This document shows positions 34,162 to 43,045 of a stretch of 64,000 nt of DNA, piece after piece. The position numbers and the translations under genes were made by a program. Under the pieces are notes generated by a model. That model saw only the letters and a program-made list of their open reading frames with translations, had not been told where the DNA came from and did not search any database. The DNA is from Planctomycetota bacterium (GTDB lineage: Bacteria > Planctomycetota > Planctomycetia > Planctomycetales > Planctomycetaceae): contig JAHZKX010000045.1 of assembly GCA_022600195.1 (NCBI GenBank), positions 62,001 to 126,000 on the forward strand, written 5' to 3'. Within the stretch, counting starts at the first letter, position 1. The number at the start of each line of letters is the position of its first letter.

Positions 34162-36312
34162 CTATTCCGCTAAAAAGTAGTCTTTTAAGAGTCTGAAAAC
34201 TCGATTCGCGCGTCGTTGGAACAGGGTTGGTTTCTTGACCCATCCCAGAGGAGAAATGGTAATGGTGATTTCTACCAGGGGTGTCGAGGCCCGACTCGTG
34301 GTCGTTGCAGATGTATTTGAAGAAACAGAGCCAAATTCTATTTCCACTTGAACTGGCTGGCGGTCATCTGTTTTTCCCCAGAAAGGGAGTAAGCCTGATT
34401 TTCCAAGTCGCAATACTGCCCGATTTGTCCTCACCTCTGTCAGGTGGGCACCATTGTCATTTACGAAGCCGCCCAGTTTATAAACGATAATGTCTGATGA
34501 GATGCAAGCATTGAAAGACTGTTCAAAATCCATTGCATCAACGGCTGTCTCTTCTGAATCAGTGAGTTGGGGGACGGCTCCTGTCAGTGCCTGTTGATTG
34601 GTCAACGAACAAACCCGGTTTCGGCCCGTTTCTTTAGCATTGTATAAGGCTTTGTCAGAGCGGCGAAACAAACTTTCCACTGTGTCTCCCGCTTCGACTT
34701 CAGCAACTCCGAAAGAGGCGGTCAGTGGTGTTTGATTCAAACTTTCCATATTCAGGTTACTAAGCGCCAGCCTTAAACGATCTGCTTTTTTTACCGCATG
34801 TTTCAAGTCGGTCTCCGGACAGATAATCACAAATTCTTCCCCGCCGTAACGACCAACCAGTTCTCCCGAGTAGGTTTCATGCTGAAATAACCGTGCCATT
34901 TCGATCAGAACATCGTCACCAATGGAATGTCCTAAAGTGTCATTGATGTTTTTAAAGTGATCGGCATCAATAAACATAATACTTAATGGAGCAGGGTTTT
35001 GTTCTTTATTGAACCTGCTCAACATGATTGCCAGTTGGGTTTCCAATTCACCTCGATTGGCAACAGACGTCAACGCGTCCATACTGGCTGCCAGTTTGAG
35101 ATCGTTGAATTCCTGAGGGCGTTTTAAACCACGAGACAAGTCTCGAAAAATTTCTGCAACGCCCACCAGATGCCCGTCATCGCCAAACATCGGAACCGAC
35201 TGAACTTCGATATTAATCAGACGACCGCCCGGACGTTCCAGCATGAATTCGGAAGTCATTGGCTTACCATTTGTAATCACTCGGTTCATCGAACAATCGG
35301 CAGAGTTAAGGCTGGCTCCTTCCGTATTGGTGAGTGGTAAACTGTTTTTGGTCCACGCGGTTCCCAGGAGCTCGATCGCATTGAAGTCGGTCAGTTTTTC
35401 CAGACCCGGACTGAAGAGCACAAACTGAAAATCGGTATTAACGATATAAAAACCGTCATACAAGCTCTCAATCTGAAACAGATATGAAAAAATGTTACTA
35501 ACCAAATTGACTTCTTGAGCTTCACGTTCATTAAGTTGCTTAGGTTCATAGAGTCGGTTGACTTCCAGTAATGCGTTGTGGAAAGCAACTTGTTCATTTT
35601 GTTCCCAGCGTGAAAGCGCACCTGCGATGTTCCCATCAAATTGTGTACCCGCGGATTCCATCAGAATGGCCATGATTTCATCATGTCCTTTTCCGGATCG
35701 ATAAACCTGATTGCTTGCCAGAGAGTCGTAAGCATCTGCTATGGCCAGGATGCGTGCACCCTGATGGACATCACTGCCGATATATTGATAGCCATTGGTG
35801 GCACCACTGAAGTGATAGCGTGTTTGTGATAAAATCGTCAAGACTTCGTTATCAGTGCCGCATGCCTGCAGGACATCCAGACCGATATTGTGGTAATGTG
35901 ACATCAGTTCAATTTCATCCGATGTCAGTTTACCGGGCTTGAACAGGATGTGATCCGGAACACCAATTTTTCCGATATCGTGTAGTAAAGCGGCGATTTC
36001 CAGTTGTTTCAGGTGGATTCCCTCCCAGCCTAAATTCGTTGCCATTCCCTTTGCCAGAAAAGCGACACGCCTGGAATGGCATAAAGTGGCGGCATCGCGT
36101 GCCTGAAGCGCAGTCAGCAATTTTCGCAAGTGTTTACGCGCGATGACCTGATCAATATAGTCTGTCTCGGCAGACTCGAGAGAAAGGTTTTCCTGTTCGG
36201 CTGAAAGCGCAAGCAGTTCCTTCAGAATCAGCGAAGAGTCCATATTATAACTACCATGCACGGATTGCTGTTGTGGCATGGGATTATCATTTGCTACGAG
36301 TGGACTATTCAT
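34162..36312 (-). CDS. HD + PAS + GGDEF signalling protein
   Basis: 716 residues, no membrane segment. An HD domain (about 70-235) has HDIGK (111-115) and the metal-site HYHNIG region, but the HD-GYP signature HHExxDGxGYP is replaced by RYHFSGATNGYQYIG (165-179). A PAS-like sensor spans about 275-390. The diguanylate cyclase domain (about 405-570) has an intact GGEEF (490-494) and IDADHFKNINDTLGH metal site. The inhibitory RxxD I-site is absent (YSGE at 481-484). The C-terminal ~125 residues are beta-rich and unassigned. It probably makes c-di-GMP; breakdown by the HD domain is uncertain. Confidence 0.9.
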   Translation of the reverse strand: MNSPLVANDNPMPQQQSVHGSYNMDSSLILKELLALSAEQENLSLESAETDYIDQVIARKHLRKLLTALQARDAATLCHSRRVAFLAKGMATNLGWEGIHLKQLEIAALLHDIGKIGVPDHILFKPGKLTSDEIELMSHYHNIGLDVLQACGTDNEVLTILSQTRYHFSGATNGYQYIGSDVHQGARILAIADAYDSLASNQVYRSGKGHDEIMAILMESAGTQFDGNIAGALSRWEQNEQVAFHNALLEVNRLYEPKQLNEREAQEVNLVSNIFSYLFQIESLYDGFYIVNTDFQFVLFSPGLEKLTDFNAIELLGTAWTKNSLPLTNTEGASLNSADCSMNRVITNGKPMTSEFMLERPGGRLINIEVQSVPMFGDDGHLVGVAEIFRDLSRGLKRPQEFNDLKLAASMDALTSVANRGELETQLAIMLSRFNKEQNPAPLSIMFIDADHFKNINDTLGHSIGDDVLIEMARLFQHETYSGELVGRYGGEEFVIICPETDLKHAVKKADRLRLALSNLNMESLNQTPLTASFGVAEVEAGDTVESLFRRSDKALYNAKETGRNRVCSLTNQQALTGAVPQLTDSEETAVDAMDFEQSFNACISSDIIVYKLGGFVNDNGAHLTEVRTNRAVLRLGKSGLLPFWGKTDDRQPVQVEIEFGSVSSNTSATTTSRASTPLVEITITISPLGWVKKPTLFQRRANRVFRLLKDYFLAE

Positions 36313-36835
36313 CTAATGGCCTTAAGGTGGTTCCGAACATCGAGCTGAGCTTTGACGCGACTCGTTTTGAATAAAACGTTGATCTATTTGCGTACCACAA
36401 AATTGCTTCTTTATCGCAATCGTTTTATCTGGGAACAGGTTTGGTTAACTTAATTGCAGGCCGGGAGAGCAAGGGTTTCTTAATTTGTCATGTCAACTCA
36501 AAGTCAGAATCGCAGAAAGCATGTTTCCCACTTTGGTCTCTGGTGCATGTCATTAGTCGAATCCATTTCATGCATCATTGTTGACGGTCTATGTTTAAGT
36601 TAGGTCGCGAAAGTAAGATGTCAAATGATTCTGGCCTGGAGTCTGAGGGTAACTCCTGACTGCGACGTCTGATGAGCCGGGTAGACTGTTCACCGTAAAA
36701 ACAGCGATCATAGCGATCGGAACGGTTATGACTGAATGGACCCCATCAACCCTCAATTCGCCCTCTGATATGCTGAGGACAATTATGATATAGTATGGTT
36801 GTATCAGTTTTTCGGATTTACCATTGGGTCGCTCG
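36313..36835. other. Long divergent intergenic region
   Basis: About 520 bp without a supported gene. Several tiny ATG frames (13-21 codons) exist but show no clear ribosome site or protein-like pattern. The promoter of the HD-GGDEF gene should lie at its left end. Confidence 0.4.
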
Positions 36836-36865
36836 TTGACAATGAATTCATATATGGAATAGAAT
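36836..36865 (+). promoter_or_regulatory. Sigma-70-type promoter for the DUF1549/DUF1553-DUF1501 pair
   Basis: TTGACA (36836-36841, perfect -35) and TAGAAT (36860-36865, five of six) with an 18 bp spacer, ahead of the gene starting at 36924. Confidence 0.55.
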
Positions 36866-36888
36866 TCAATAGTGGAATAACGAAACAG

Positions 36889-36927
36889 TCAGGAACGAGA
36901 ATGATCAAACTCGTTCCTGAAAGATGA
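36889..36927 (+). promoter_or_regulatory. Leader hairpin with overlapping mini-ORF
   Basis: A perfect 11 bp inverted repeat: TCAGGAACGAG (36889-36899) and CTCGTTCCTGA (36910-36920) with a 10 nt loop. It ends 3 nt before ATG 36924. Inside it an ATG at 36901 opens an 8-codon frame (MIKLVPER) whose TGA (36925-36927) overlaps the next ATG as ATGA. The hairpin would be in the mRNA leader and could hide the start region; it could also be a protein-binding dyad. Confidence 0.5.
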
Positions 36928-39900
36928 CAATATCACGGGCATCGCGAGTCCCATCAAGAAAGCATCTTGCTATGAGCGCAAGAGTTAGATTAGTGATGGT
37001 ATTGATTACGATACTCTGGCTGAAGTCAGCAGTACTCTGTCAGGCAGACGATCTCTTTCAAAAAAAGGCAACCTATCAGGCCGACTTTGATCGCGTGATT
37101 GCGCCTTTAATTGCCAGTCGTTGCCTGGAATGTCATGCGGGCCTCGATGCTAAAGCAGGCTTCAATTTTTCCAGTCGTGCCACCGCTTATCAAGGAGGGG
37201 AAAGTGGCCCCGCTTTGCAGCCGGGTAAACCTGATAAAAGTCTGGTTTGGAGCTATATCGACTCAGACGAGATGCCGCCGGAACACCCACTCTCGAATGA
37301 AGAGAAACAGATTTTCAAACAATGGATTCAGGCGGGCGCTCCTTGGGGCACTGATCCGATAGATCCTTTCAGCAAATCGACAAAGAAACGGGGCGGTTAT
37401 GACTGGTGGTCATTGCAACCATTACGTCAGGCTGTCGTCCCTCCGATTCAAGAGAAGCAGTGGCCTCGAAATTCGATAGACGCATTTATTCTGGCAGGTC
37501 TCCGAGAACATCGTCTTCAACCCCAGCCTCGCGCAGATCGCAGAACTTTAATTCGGCGTCTTTATTATTCTGTCGTCGGATTACCACCCGAGCCGGAAGA
37601 AGTGGAAGCGTTCGTGAATGATACCGCCTCTGACGCTTATGAAACGTTGGTAGATCGTTTACTTGCGTCTCCTCATTATGGAGAGCACTGGGCGCGCCAT
37701 TGGCTGGATGTGGTTCGTTTTGGTGAGAGCAATGGTTTTGAGCGGGACCAGCCACGCAGTAATGCCTGGCATTATCGGAATTGGGTGATTCGCGCATTCA
37801 ATCAAGATCTGCCTTACGATCAATTTGTCCGATTGCAGTTGGCCGGCGATCTGCTGGAGCCTTCAAACCCGCAATCGATCATCGCCACCGGTTTTCTGGT
37901 TGCAGGACCGCATGATGTGGTGATTCCTCAGAGCAAGACGATGCGGGAAACGATGCGCCAGGATGAGTTAGAGGACACCATCGGCGTTGTCGGCCAAACG
38001 TTTCTGGGCTTGACGGTCAATTGTGCCCGCTGTCACGATCATAAATTTGATCCCATCAGCCAGCAGGAATACTACCAGTTTGCTGCATCGCTCTCCGGTG
38101 TCAATCATGGCGAACGCGACCTTCCCGATACCCGGTATGAACAGGCAAAACAAAAACTGGCACAAATTGAGAAAAAACTTCGGGGAGTTCACGCGGCGCT
38201 CTTTAAGCTGGAGTCGGAGGCTCGCCTGCGGGTGATGGCGTCACGCTCAACGCAAGAAAAACCAGATTCACTCCCATCATTCTCGTCCCCTATCGCTGCC
38301 TGGAACTTTCAGAAAAGTACTCAGGATCAGGTGGGAGGCTTGAAAGGAACATTGCAGGGTTCTGCGCAACAGACCAATCAGGGATTGGTACTTGACGGTA
38401 ATCAGTCTTTCCTGAAAACAGAACCACTCAGTCAGAATCTAAAAGAGAAGACACTCGAAGCCTGGGTGAAGCTGACGAACCTCGATCAGCGAGGCGGGGG
38501 TGTGATGAGTGTGCAGACCGTAGGTGGTGCCATCTTTGATGCGATTGTCTTTGGCGAGCAACAGCCGGGGCATTGGCTGGCGGGCAGCAATCACTTCCGC
38601 AGAACGAAATCTCTACAAGGACCACGAGAGCAAAATGCATCAGAAAAAGAAGTACAGATTGCCCTGGTCTATCATGCGGATGGAAAAATCGCCGCTTATC
38701 GCAATGGAGCGCCTTATGGGGTTGCCTACCAATCGCAACATTTACAGCCGTTTTCATCTGGAAAAACGGAAGTCCTGTTTGGTCTGCGACACGGATCTCC
38801 CGGCGGGAATCGACTCTTAAAGGGAGTCATCAGCAAAGCGCGTCTGTATGATCGGGCATTGACGGCTGAAGAAATTGAATCCTCTGCCAAATGGGGTGGA
38901 ACTTTTTTCACAGAAAAAGAACTAACGTCAGTCCTGACAAAACCGGAACAGAGTCAACGAAGCTCATTCCGTGAAGACCAACAGAAACTGCAAGCGGAAA
39001 TGAAACGTTTACAGGGGATTCAACCGACTAAGGTTTATGCTGCCCTTTCCCAAAATCCGGGAATTTCGCATTTACTGCGCAGGGGAAGTGTGAATGCACC
39101 AGCGGGTATTGTGAAACCAGGAGGGCTCAAAGCGGTTGTCGGTGTGAACAGTGATCTGGGACTATCAGCTGACAGCTCTGATCGTGATCGACGAATCAAG
39201 TTTGCAAAATGGGTGACCGATTCTAAGAACCCAATGTTTGCCCGTGTGATCGTGAACCGAGTCTGGCACTATCACTTCGGTCAAGGCCTGGTGAACACAC
39301 CCAATGATCTTGGTTTTAATGGTGGGCGTTGCAGTCATCCGGAATTGCTCGACTGGTTAGCGGGCAAACTGATCCGTGATCAATGGAGTTTGAAATCACT
39401 ACACCGTCTGATTTTGTTATCTGCCGTATTTCAACAGTCATCAGAGCCGAACCCAAGTGCTCTTAAGGTGGATGCCGACAATCAATGGCTGTGGCGCAAA
39501 AGTCCCCAAAGAATTGAAGCGGAATCGATTCGTGATTCGATCCTGAAAGTTTCCGGTCAGTTGAATACTGAAGTAGGTGGGCAGGGGTATCAAGACGTGA
39601 AATCGTATTTCTTTAAAGGGACGCAATTTTATGAACCGTTAGATCCGGTTGGTAAAGAGTTCAATCGTCGGTCGATCTATCGGTTTTCTGCGCGGGGTGG
39701 CCGTCATCCTCTGCTGGAAACATTCGATTGTCCTGATCCTTCCACGACGACTCCTGACCGGGCATCTACCACCACTCCGCTACAGGCACTCTCTTTAATG
39801 AATACGTCTTTCGTATTGCGGATGTCAGACCTGATGGCAGCACGTGTCAAACGGCGGGCCGGTGCTGAGCCTCAGAAACAAGTCATGGAACTGTTTTTAT

Positions 39901-40025
39901 TAGCATATCAACGGCGGCCTCAACCTCGGGAGGCGCTACTGGCGAATCGATTTGTCGCGCAATATGGATTGCCCGCTTTGTGTCGCGTGATTCTGAATAG
40001 CAATGAATTTCTCTATGTGAATTGA
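36924..40025 (+). CDS. Planctomycete DUF1549/DUF1553 protein with cytochrome-like CxxCH and LamG domain
   Basis: 1033 residues. Signal peptide in MVLITILWLKSAVLC. A planctomycete-type cytochrome c domain has CLECH (67-71), a heme-binding motif. DUF1549 (about 155-390) follows, with WARHWLDVVRFGESNGFERD and a second CARCHDHKFDPI. A concanavalin/LamG-like domain spans about 450-640 (TLEAWVKLTNLDQRGGGVMSVQ). DUF1553 (about 770-1015) has RVIVNRVWHYHFGQGLVNTPNDLG and CPDPSTTTPDR. These proteins are typical of Planctomycetes; their chemistry is unsettled, probably periplasmic redox or polysaccharide-linked. An in-frame ATG at 36972 gives a more normal signal peptide. The DUF1501 partner starts 5 bp after. 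Confidence 0.9.
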   Translation: MTISRASRVPSRKHLAMSARVRLVMVLITILWLKSAVLCQADDLFQKKATYQADFDRVIAPLIASRCLECHAGLDAKAGFNFSSRATAYQGGESGPALQPGKPDKSLVWSYIDSDEMPPEHPLSNEEKQIFKQWIQAGAPWGTDPIDPFSKSTKKRGGYDWWSLQPLRQAVVPPIQEKQWPRNSIDAFILAGLREHRLQPQPRADRRTLIRRLYYSVVGLPPEPEEVEAFVNDTASDAYETLVDRLLASPHYGEHWARHWLDVVRFGESNGFERDQPRSNAWHYRNWVIRAFNQDLPYDQFVRLQLAGDLLEPSNPQSIIATGFLVAGPHDVVIPQSKTMRETMRQDELEDTIGVVGQTFLGLTVNCARCHDHKFDPISQQEYYQFAASLSGVNHGERDLPDTRYEQAKQKLAQIEKKLRGVHAALFKLESEARLRVMASRSTQEKPDSLPSFSSPIAAWNFQKSTQDQVGGLKGTLQGSAQQTNQGLVLDGNQSFLKTEPLSQNLKEKTLEAWVKLTNLDQRGGGVMSVQTVGGAIFDAIVFGEQQPGHWLAGSNHFRRTKSLQGPREQNASEKEVQIALVYHADGKIAAYRNGAPYGVAYQSQHLQPFSSGKTEVLFGLRHGSPGGNRLLKGVISKARLYDRALTAEEIESSAKWGGTFFTEKELTSVLTKPEQSQRSSFREDQQKLQAEMKRLQGIQPTKVYAALSQNPGISHLLRRGSVNAPAGIVKPGGLKAVVGVNSDLGLSADSSDRDRRIKFAKWVTDSKNPMFARVIVNRVWHYHFGQGLVNTPNDLGFNGGRCSHPELLDWLAGKLIRDQWSLKSLHRLILLSAVFQQSSEPNPSALKVDADNQWLWRKSPQRIEAESIRDSILKVSGQLNTEVGGQGYQDVKSYFFKGTQFYEPLDPVGKEFNRRSIYRFSARGGRHPLLETFDCPDPSTTTPDRASTTTPLQALSLMNTSFVLRMSDLMAARVKRRAGAEPQKQVMELFLLAYQRRPQPREALLANRFVAQYGLPALCRVILNSNEFLYVN

Positions 40026-40029
40026 ATGG

Positions 40030-41511
40030 ATGATGCCGGAAAAAAAACAACAGCACTTTGAAACTGCTTTTGCTTCAAACGCCGAAAAAATGTCGCGTCG
40101 TGATTTTTTTTCCTGGGCCCAGACCGGTTTAGCAGGCACAGCACTGATGGATCTGCTCTTGAAGCCAAAGCCATTACGGGCGGCTGAACCAGTCAATGCA
40201 TCGTTGACGACGACACATTTTCCACCGCGCGTCAAACGTGTGATTCACGTCTGCTTGATCGGGGGCTTGAGTCATCTGGACTCGTTTGATTATAAACCCA
40301 CTCTCAAGAAACTGCATGGCAAGGTCATGCCGACCGACAAGAAGCCGGAAACATTTTTCGGCAAGATCGGGTTACTGCGCAAGAACGATTTCGAATTCCA
40401 GCAACGGGGTCAAAGCGGTCTCTGGATGTCGGAACTGTTTCCGCACATTGCGAATCAGGCAGATGAGTTGACGTTGATTCGGTCCATGAAGGCGGATTCT
40501 GCGAATCACACACCGGCCACATTTCAGGAGAACACCGGGTTCCGTCTGAATGGATTTCCGGTATTGGGGGCCTGGCTCTCTTATGGACTTGGATGTGAAA
40601 CAGACGAGTTGCCTTCATTTGTTGTCATGCCTGATGTTCGTGGATATCCCGCTGCGGGAACAATCAACTGGTCGAACGGCTTTCTGCCGGCCCTGCATCA
40701 GGGTGTGCCTTTTCAGAGTCAGGGACCAGCGATTCGTGATTTATTCCCCGGGCGTGAAATTTCCAAATCCACTGAAGTCGCCAGTCGGCAATTATTGAAC
40801 CAGTTTAACCAGGGTCATCTTGAAAGATCGGGAGTCAACAGCGATCTGGTAGCGCGGATTCGCAGTCATGAACTGGCAGCAAAAATGCAGTTAGCGGTTC
40901 CCAAAGTGACCGATTTATCCGGGGAGACGGCTGCGACGAAAGCCCTGTATGGCATGGAGCGTGAAGAGGCTGCGCCCTTTGGTCGCAACTGCCTGTTGGC
41001 AAGACGGCTACTTGAACAAGGTGTGCGTTTCGTGCAACTGTTTTCGGGAGGCCCCTTTGGTTCGCCTCGGATTAACTGGGATGGACACGAAGATGTCAAA
41101 CGTAATCATCTCCGCGAAGCGGCCCGCATTGATCAGCCTGTGGCAGGACTGCTTAAGGATTTAAGACAGCGCGGTATGCTGGACGACACTCTGGTTTTAT
41201 TCTCTACCGAGTTTGGGCGCACACCTTTTACTCAGTCTGCTTCGAATACGGTGGGAACGGGCCGCGATCATAACATGAATGGTTTTTCTGTCTGGATGGC
41301 CGGTGGGGGGCTCAAGCACGGCTTAAGCTACGGTGCCACCGATGAATTCGGCTGGAAATCGGTCGAAAAACCAGTCGCCTGGCACGATTATCATGCAACA
41401 GTCCTGCATTTTCTGGGTATCGACCATACCCGGCTCACTTATTATCACAATGGAATTGAACGTCGCCTGACCAACGTACATGGTGAAGTCATTCATGACC
41501 TGCTTGCCTGA
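40030..41511 (+). CDS. DUF1501 family protein with Tat signal
   Basis: 493 residues. SRRDFFSWAQTGLAGTALM near residue 20-40 is a twin-arginine signal, so the protein is exported folded. DUF1501 belongs to the alkaline phosphatase/sulfatase-like superfamily. Visible blocks are CLIGGLSHLDSFDYKP, NWDGHEDVK, LVLFSTEFGRTPF and GTGRDHN, the likely metal-site residues. It follows the DUF1549/1553 gene by 4 bp, the usual pairing in Planctomycetes, so the two probably act in one periplasmic process. The exact reaction is unknown. Confidence 0.92.
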   Translation: MMPEKKQQHFETAFASNAEKMSRRDFFSWAQTGLAGTALMDLLLKPKPLRAAEPVNASLTTTHFPPRVKRVIHVCLIGGLSHLDSFDYKPTLKKLHGKVMPTDKKPETFFGKIGLLRKNDFEFQQRGQSGLWMSELFPHIANQADELTLIRSMKADSANHTPATFQENTGFRLNGFPVLGAWLSYGLGCETDELPSFVVMPDVRGYPAAGTINWSNGFLPALHQGVPFQSQGPAIRDLFPGREISKSTEVASRQLLNQFNQGHLERSGVNSDLVARIRSHELAAKMQLAVPKVTDLSGETAATKALYGMEREEAAPFGRNCLLARRLLEQGVRFVQLFSGGPFGSPRINWDGHEDVKRNHLREAARIDQPVAGLLKDLRQRGMLDDTLVLFSTEFGRTPFTQSASNTVGTGRDHNMNGFSVWMAGGGLKHGLSYGATDEFGWKSVEKPVAWHDYHATVLHFLGIDHTRLTYYHNGIERRLTNVHGEVIHDLLA

Positions 41512-41683
41512 AACCGGTCCCTGCTTCTGATATTGTCAAAAGAAGGTCTGAATTTTCCAGGAACCCAATTTCCGCGCGGTGGCGAATTGTCTAGAATGGC
41601 TCTAGTGGGTTTCATTGATCAGCAAGATCGGACATGCTTTCTTTCGTCTGATTCACATTCACGGCGTGGCTTAAATTAGTTTC

Positions 41684-43030
41684 ATGAAAGATTTACAGAG
41701 TTCTAAAAAGGGATCTGAAACGAAACAGGTTCTGATTCTCGGTGGTGGTTTTGCCGGTTTGAACGCGGCATTGGAACTGGGTGGCGTTCAGGGAATGGAA
41801 ATCACCCTGGTTGATCGTCAAAATTACCATTTGTTTCAGCCACTTTTATATCAGGTGGCCATGGCCGGGTTGAGCCCCGCTGACATTGCGATGCCGATTC
41901 GCAGCCGACTCTCACGTTATCAGAATACCAGCGTGTTATTGGGAGAGGCTCAGAAAATTGATCTTGCCGGTCAAAAAGTAAAGTTTGATTTTGGTGAATT
42001 GTCCTATGATTATCTCGTGTTGGCCTGCGGTGCCAATCATAGCTACTTTGGTCACAATGAGTGGGAACAGTATGCACCGGGTTTGAAAACGATTTCTCAG
42101 GCAACGGAAATACGTAAACGTGTTCTTTCTGCTTTTGAAAGTGCAGAACGGATTTCGAATTCTGATGAGCAAAAGAAATATATGACGTTCGTGATTGTGG
42201 GAGGTGGTCCCACAGGAGTGGAACTGGCGGGCGCCATTGGTGAGATGAGTCGCTTTACTCTCTCCAGGGATTTTCGGCACATCAATCCCAGTCAAACGCG
42301 TGTGATTCTGGTTGAAGCCGGTCCCCGGATTTTGCCGATGTTTTCCGAGCAGCAGTCAGATCGGGCAGCCCGAGATCTGGAAAATCTTGGCGTACAAATC
42401 TGGACTTCCTCGGTCGTGACGAATATCAATGAAGAGGGAGTAGAACTTGGTGAGGAACGAATTAGCGCTGCCACCGTGCTCTGGGCAGCAGGTGTGGAAG
42501 CTTCTGAATTAGGTAAATCGGGTGGCATGCCTGTTGACAACCGGGGACGTGTGATTGTCGAACCGGATTTGAGTTTGGAAGGTTACCCGAATGTATTTGT
42601 CGCCGGTGATCAAGCCAGTTTTACTCATCAGACGGGAGAACCTTTGCCGGGGACCGCACCTGTGGCACTACAGCAAGGAAAATATATCGGAAAAACGATT
42701 CGACAGGAATTAAAAGGAAAACCGCGCAGCAATTATTATTTTCATGACAAAGGTCAAATGGCGACCATTGGTCGCAGCCGAGCCATAGTAGAAATCGGGC
42801 GATTCAAAATTGCCGGGTTTATTGCGTGGGTTGTGTGGCTGGTCGTGCATATCTTCTATTTGACCGGTTTCAAGAATCGCATTCTGGTCGTGATGCAATG
42901 GGCCTGGTCCTATCTCAGTTTCAGGCGTGGTGCGCGTTTGATCGTTGATCGGGACTGGAAGCCTGATTCGATTGACGCTACAAAGCCTGAGGCAGAAGAA
43001 CCGGAAATCCCCGTTTCCTCAAAGCATTAA
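41684..43030 (+). CDS. ndh: Type II NADH dehydrogenase (NDH-2)
   Basis: 448 residues. A single-subunit FAD enzyme that passes electrons from NADH to quinone at the cytoplasmic face of the membrane without pumping. The FAD-binding loop is ILGGGFAGLNAALEL, and the NADH-binding loop is VIVGGGPTGVELAGAIGE near 165. VFVAGDQA is the second FAD motif, and PLPGTAPVALQQGKYIGK is characteristic of NDH-2. C-terminal hydrophobic helices (GFIAWVVWLVVHIFYLTG) anchor it to the membrane. It likely feeds menaquinone, whose futalosine pathway genes are at 55-57 kb. The next gene starts 15 bp downstream. Confidence 0.92.
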   Translation: MKDLQSSKKGSETKQVLILGGGFAGLNAALELGGVQGMEITLVDRQNYHLFQPLLYQVAMAGLSPADIAMPIRSRLSRYQNTSVLLGEAQKIDLAGQKVKFDFGELSYDYLVLACGANHSYFGHNEWEQYAPGLKTISQATEIRKRVLSAFESAERISNSDEQKKYMTFVIVGGGPTGVELAGAIGEMSRFTLSRDFRHINPSQTRVILVEAGPRILPMFSEQQSDRAARDLENLGVQIWTSSVVTNINEEGVELGEERISAATVLWAAGVEASELGKSGGMPVDNRGRVIVEPDLSLEGYPNVFVAGDQASFTHQTGEPLPGTAPVALQQGKYIGKTIRQELKGKPRSNYYFHDKGQMATIGRSRAIVEIGRFKIAGFIAWVVWLVVHIFYLTGFKNRILVVMQWAWSYLSFRRGARLIVDRDWKPDSIDATKPEAEEPEIPVSSKH

Positions 43031-43045
43031 AATGGGGAGTCCAAA

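Noticed and set aside
36600..36790. Short frames in the gap before the DUF1549/1553 gene
   Set aside because: They are 13 to 42 codons long with no ribosome site or motif; treated as chance.
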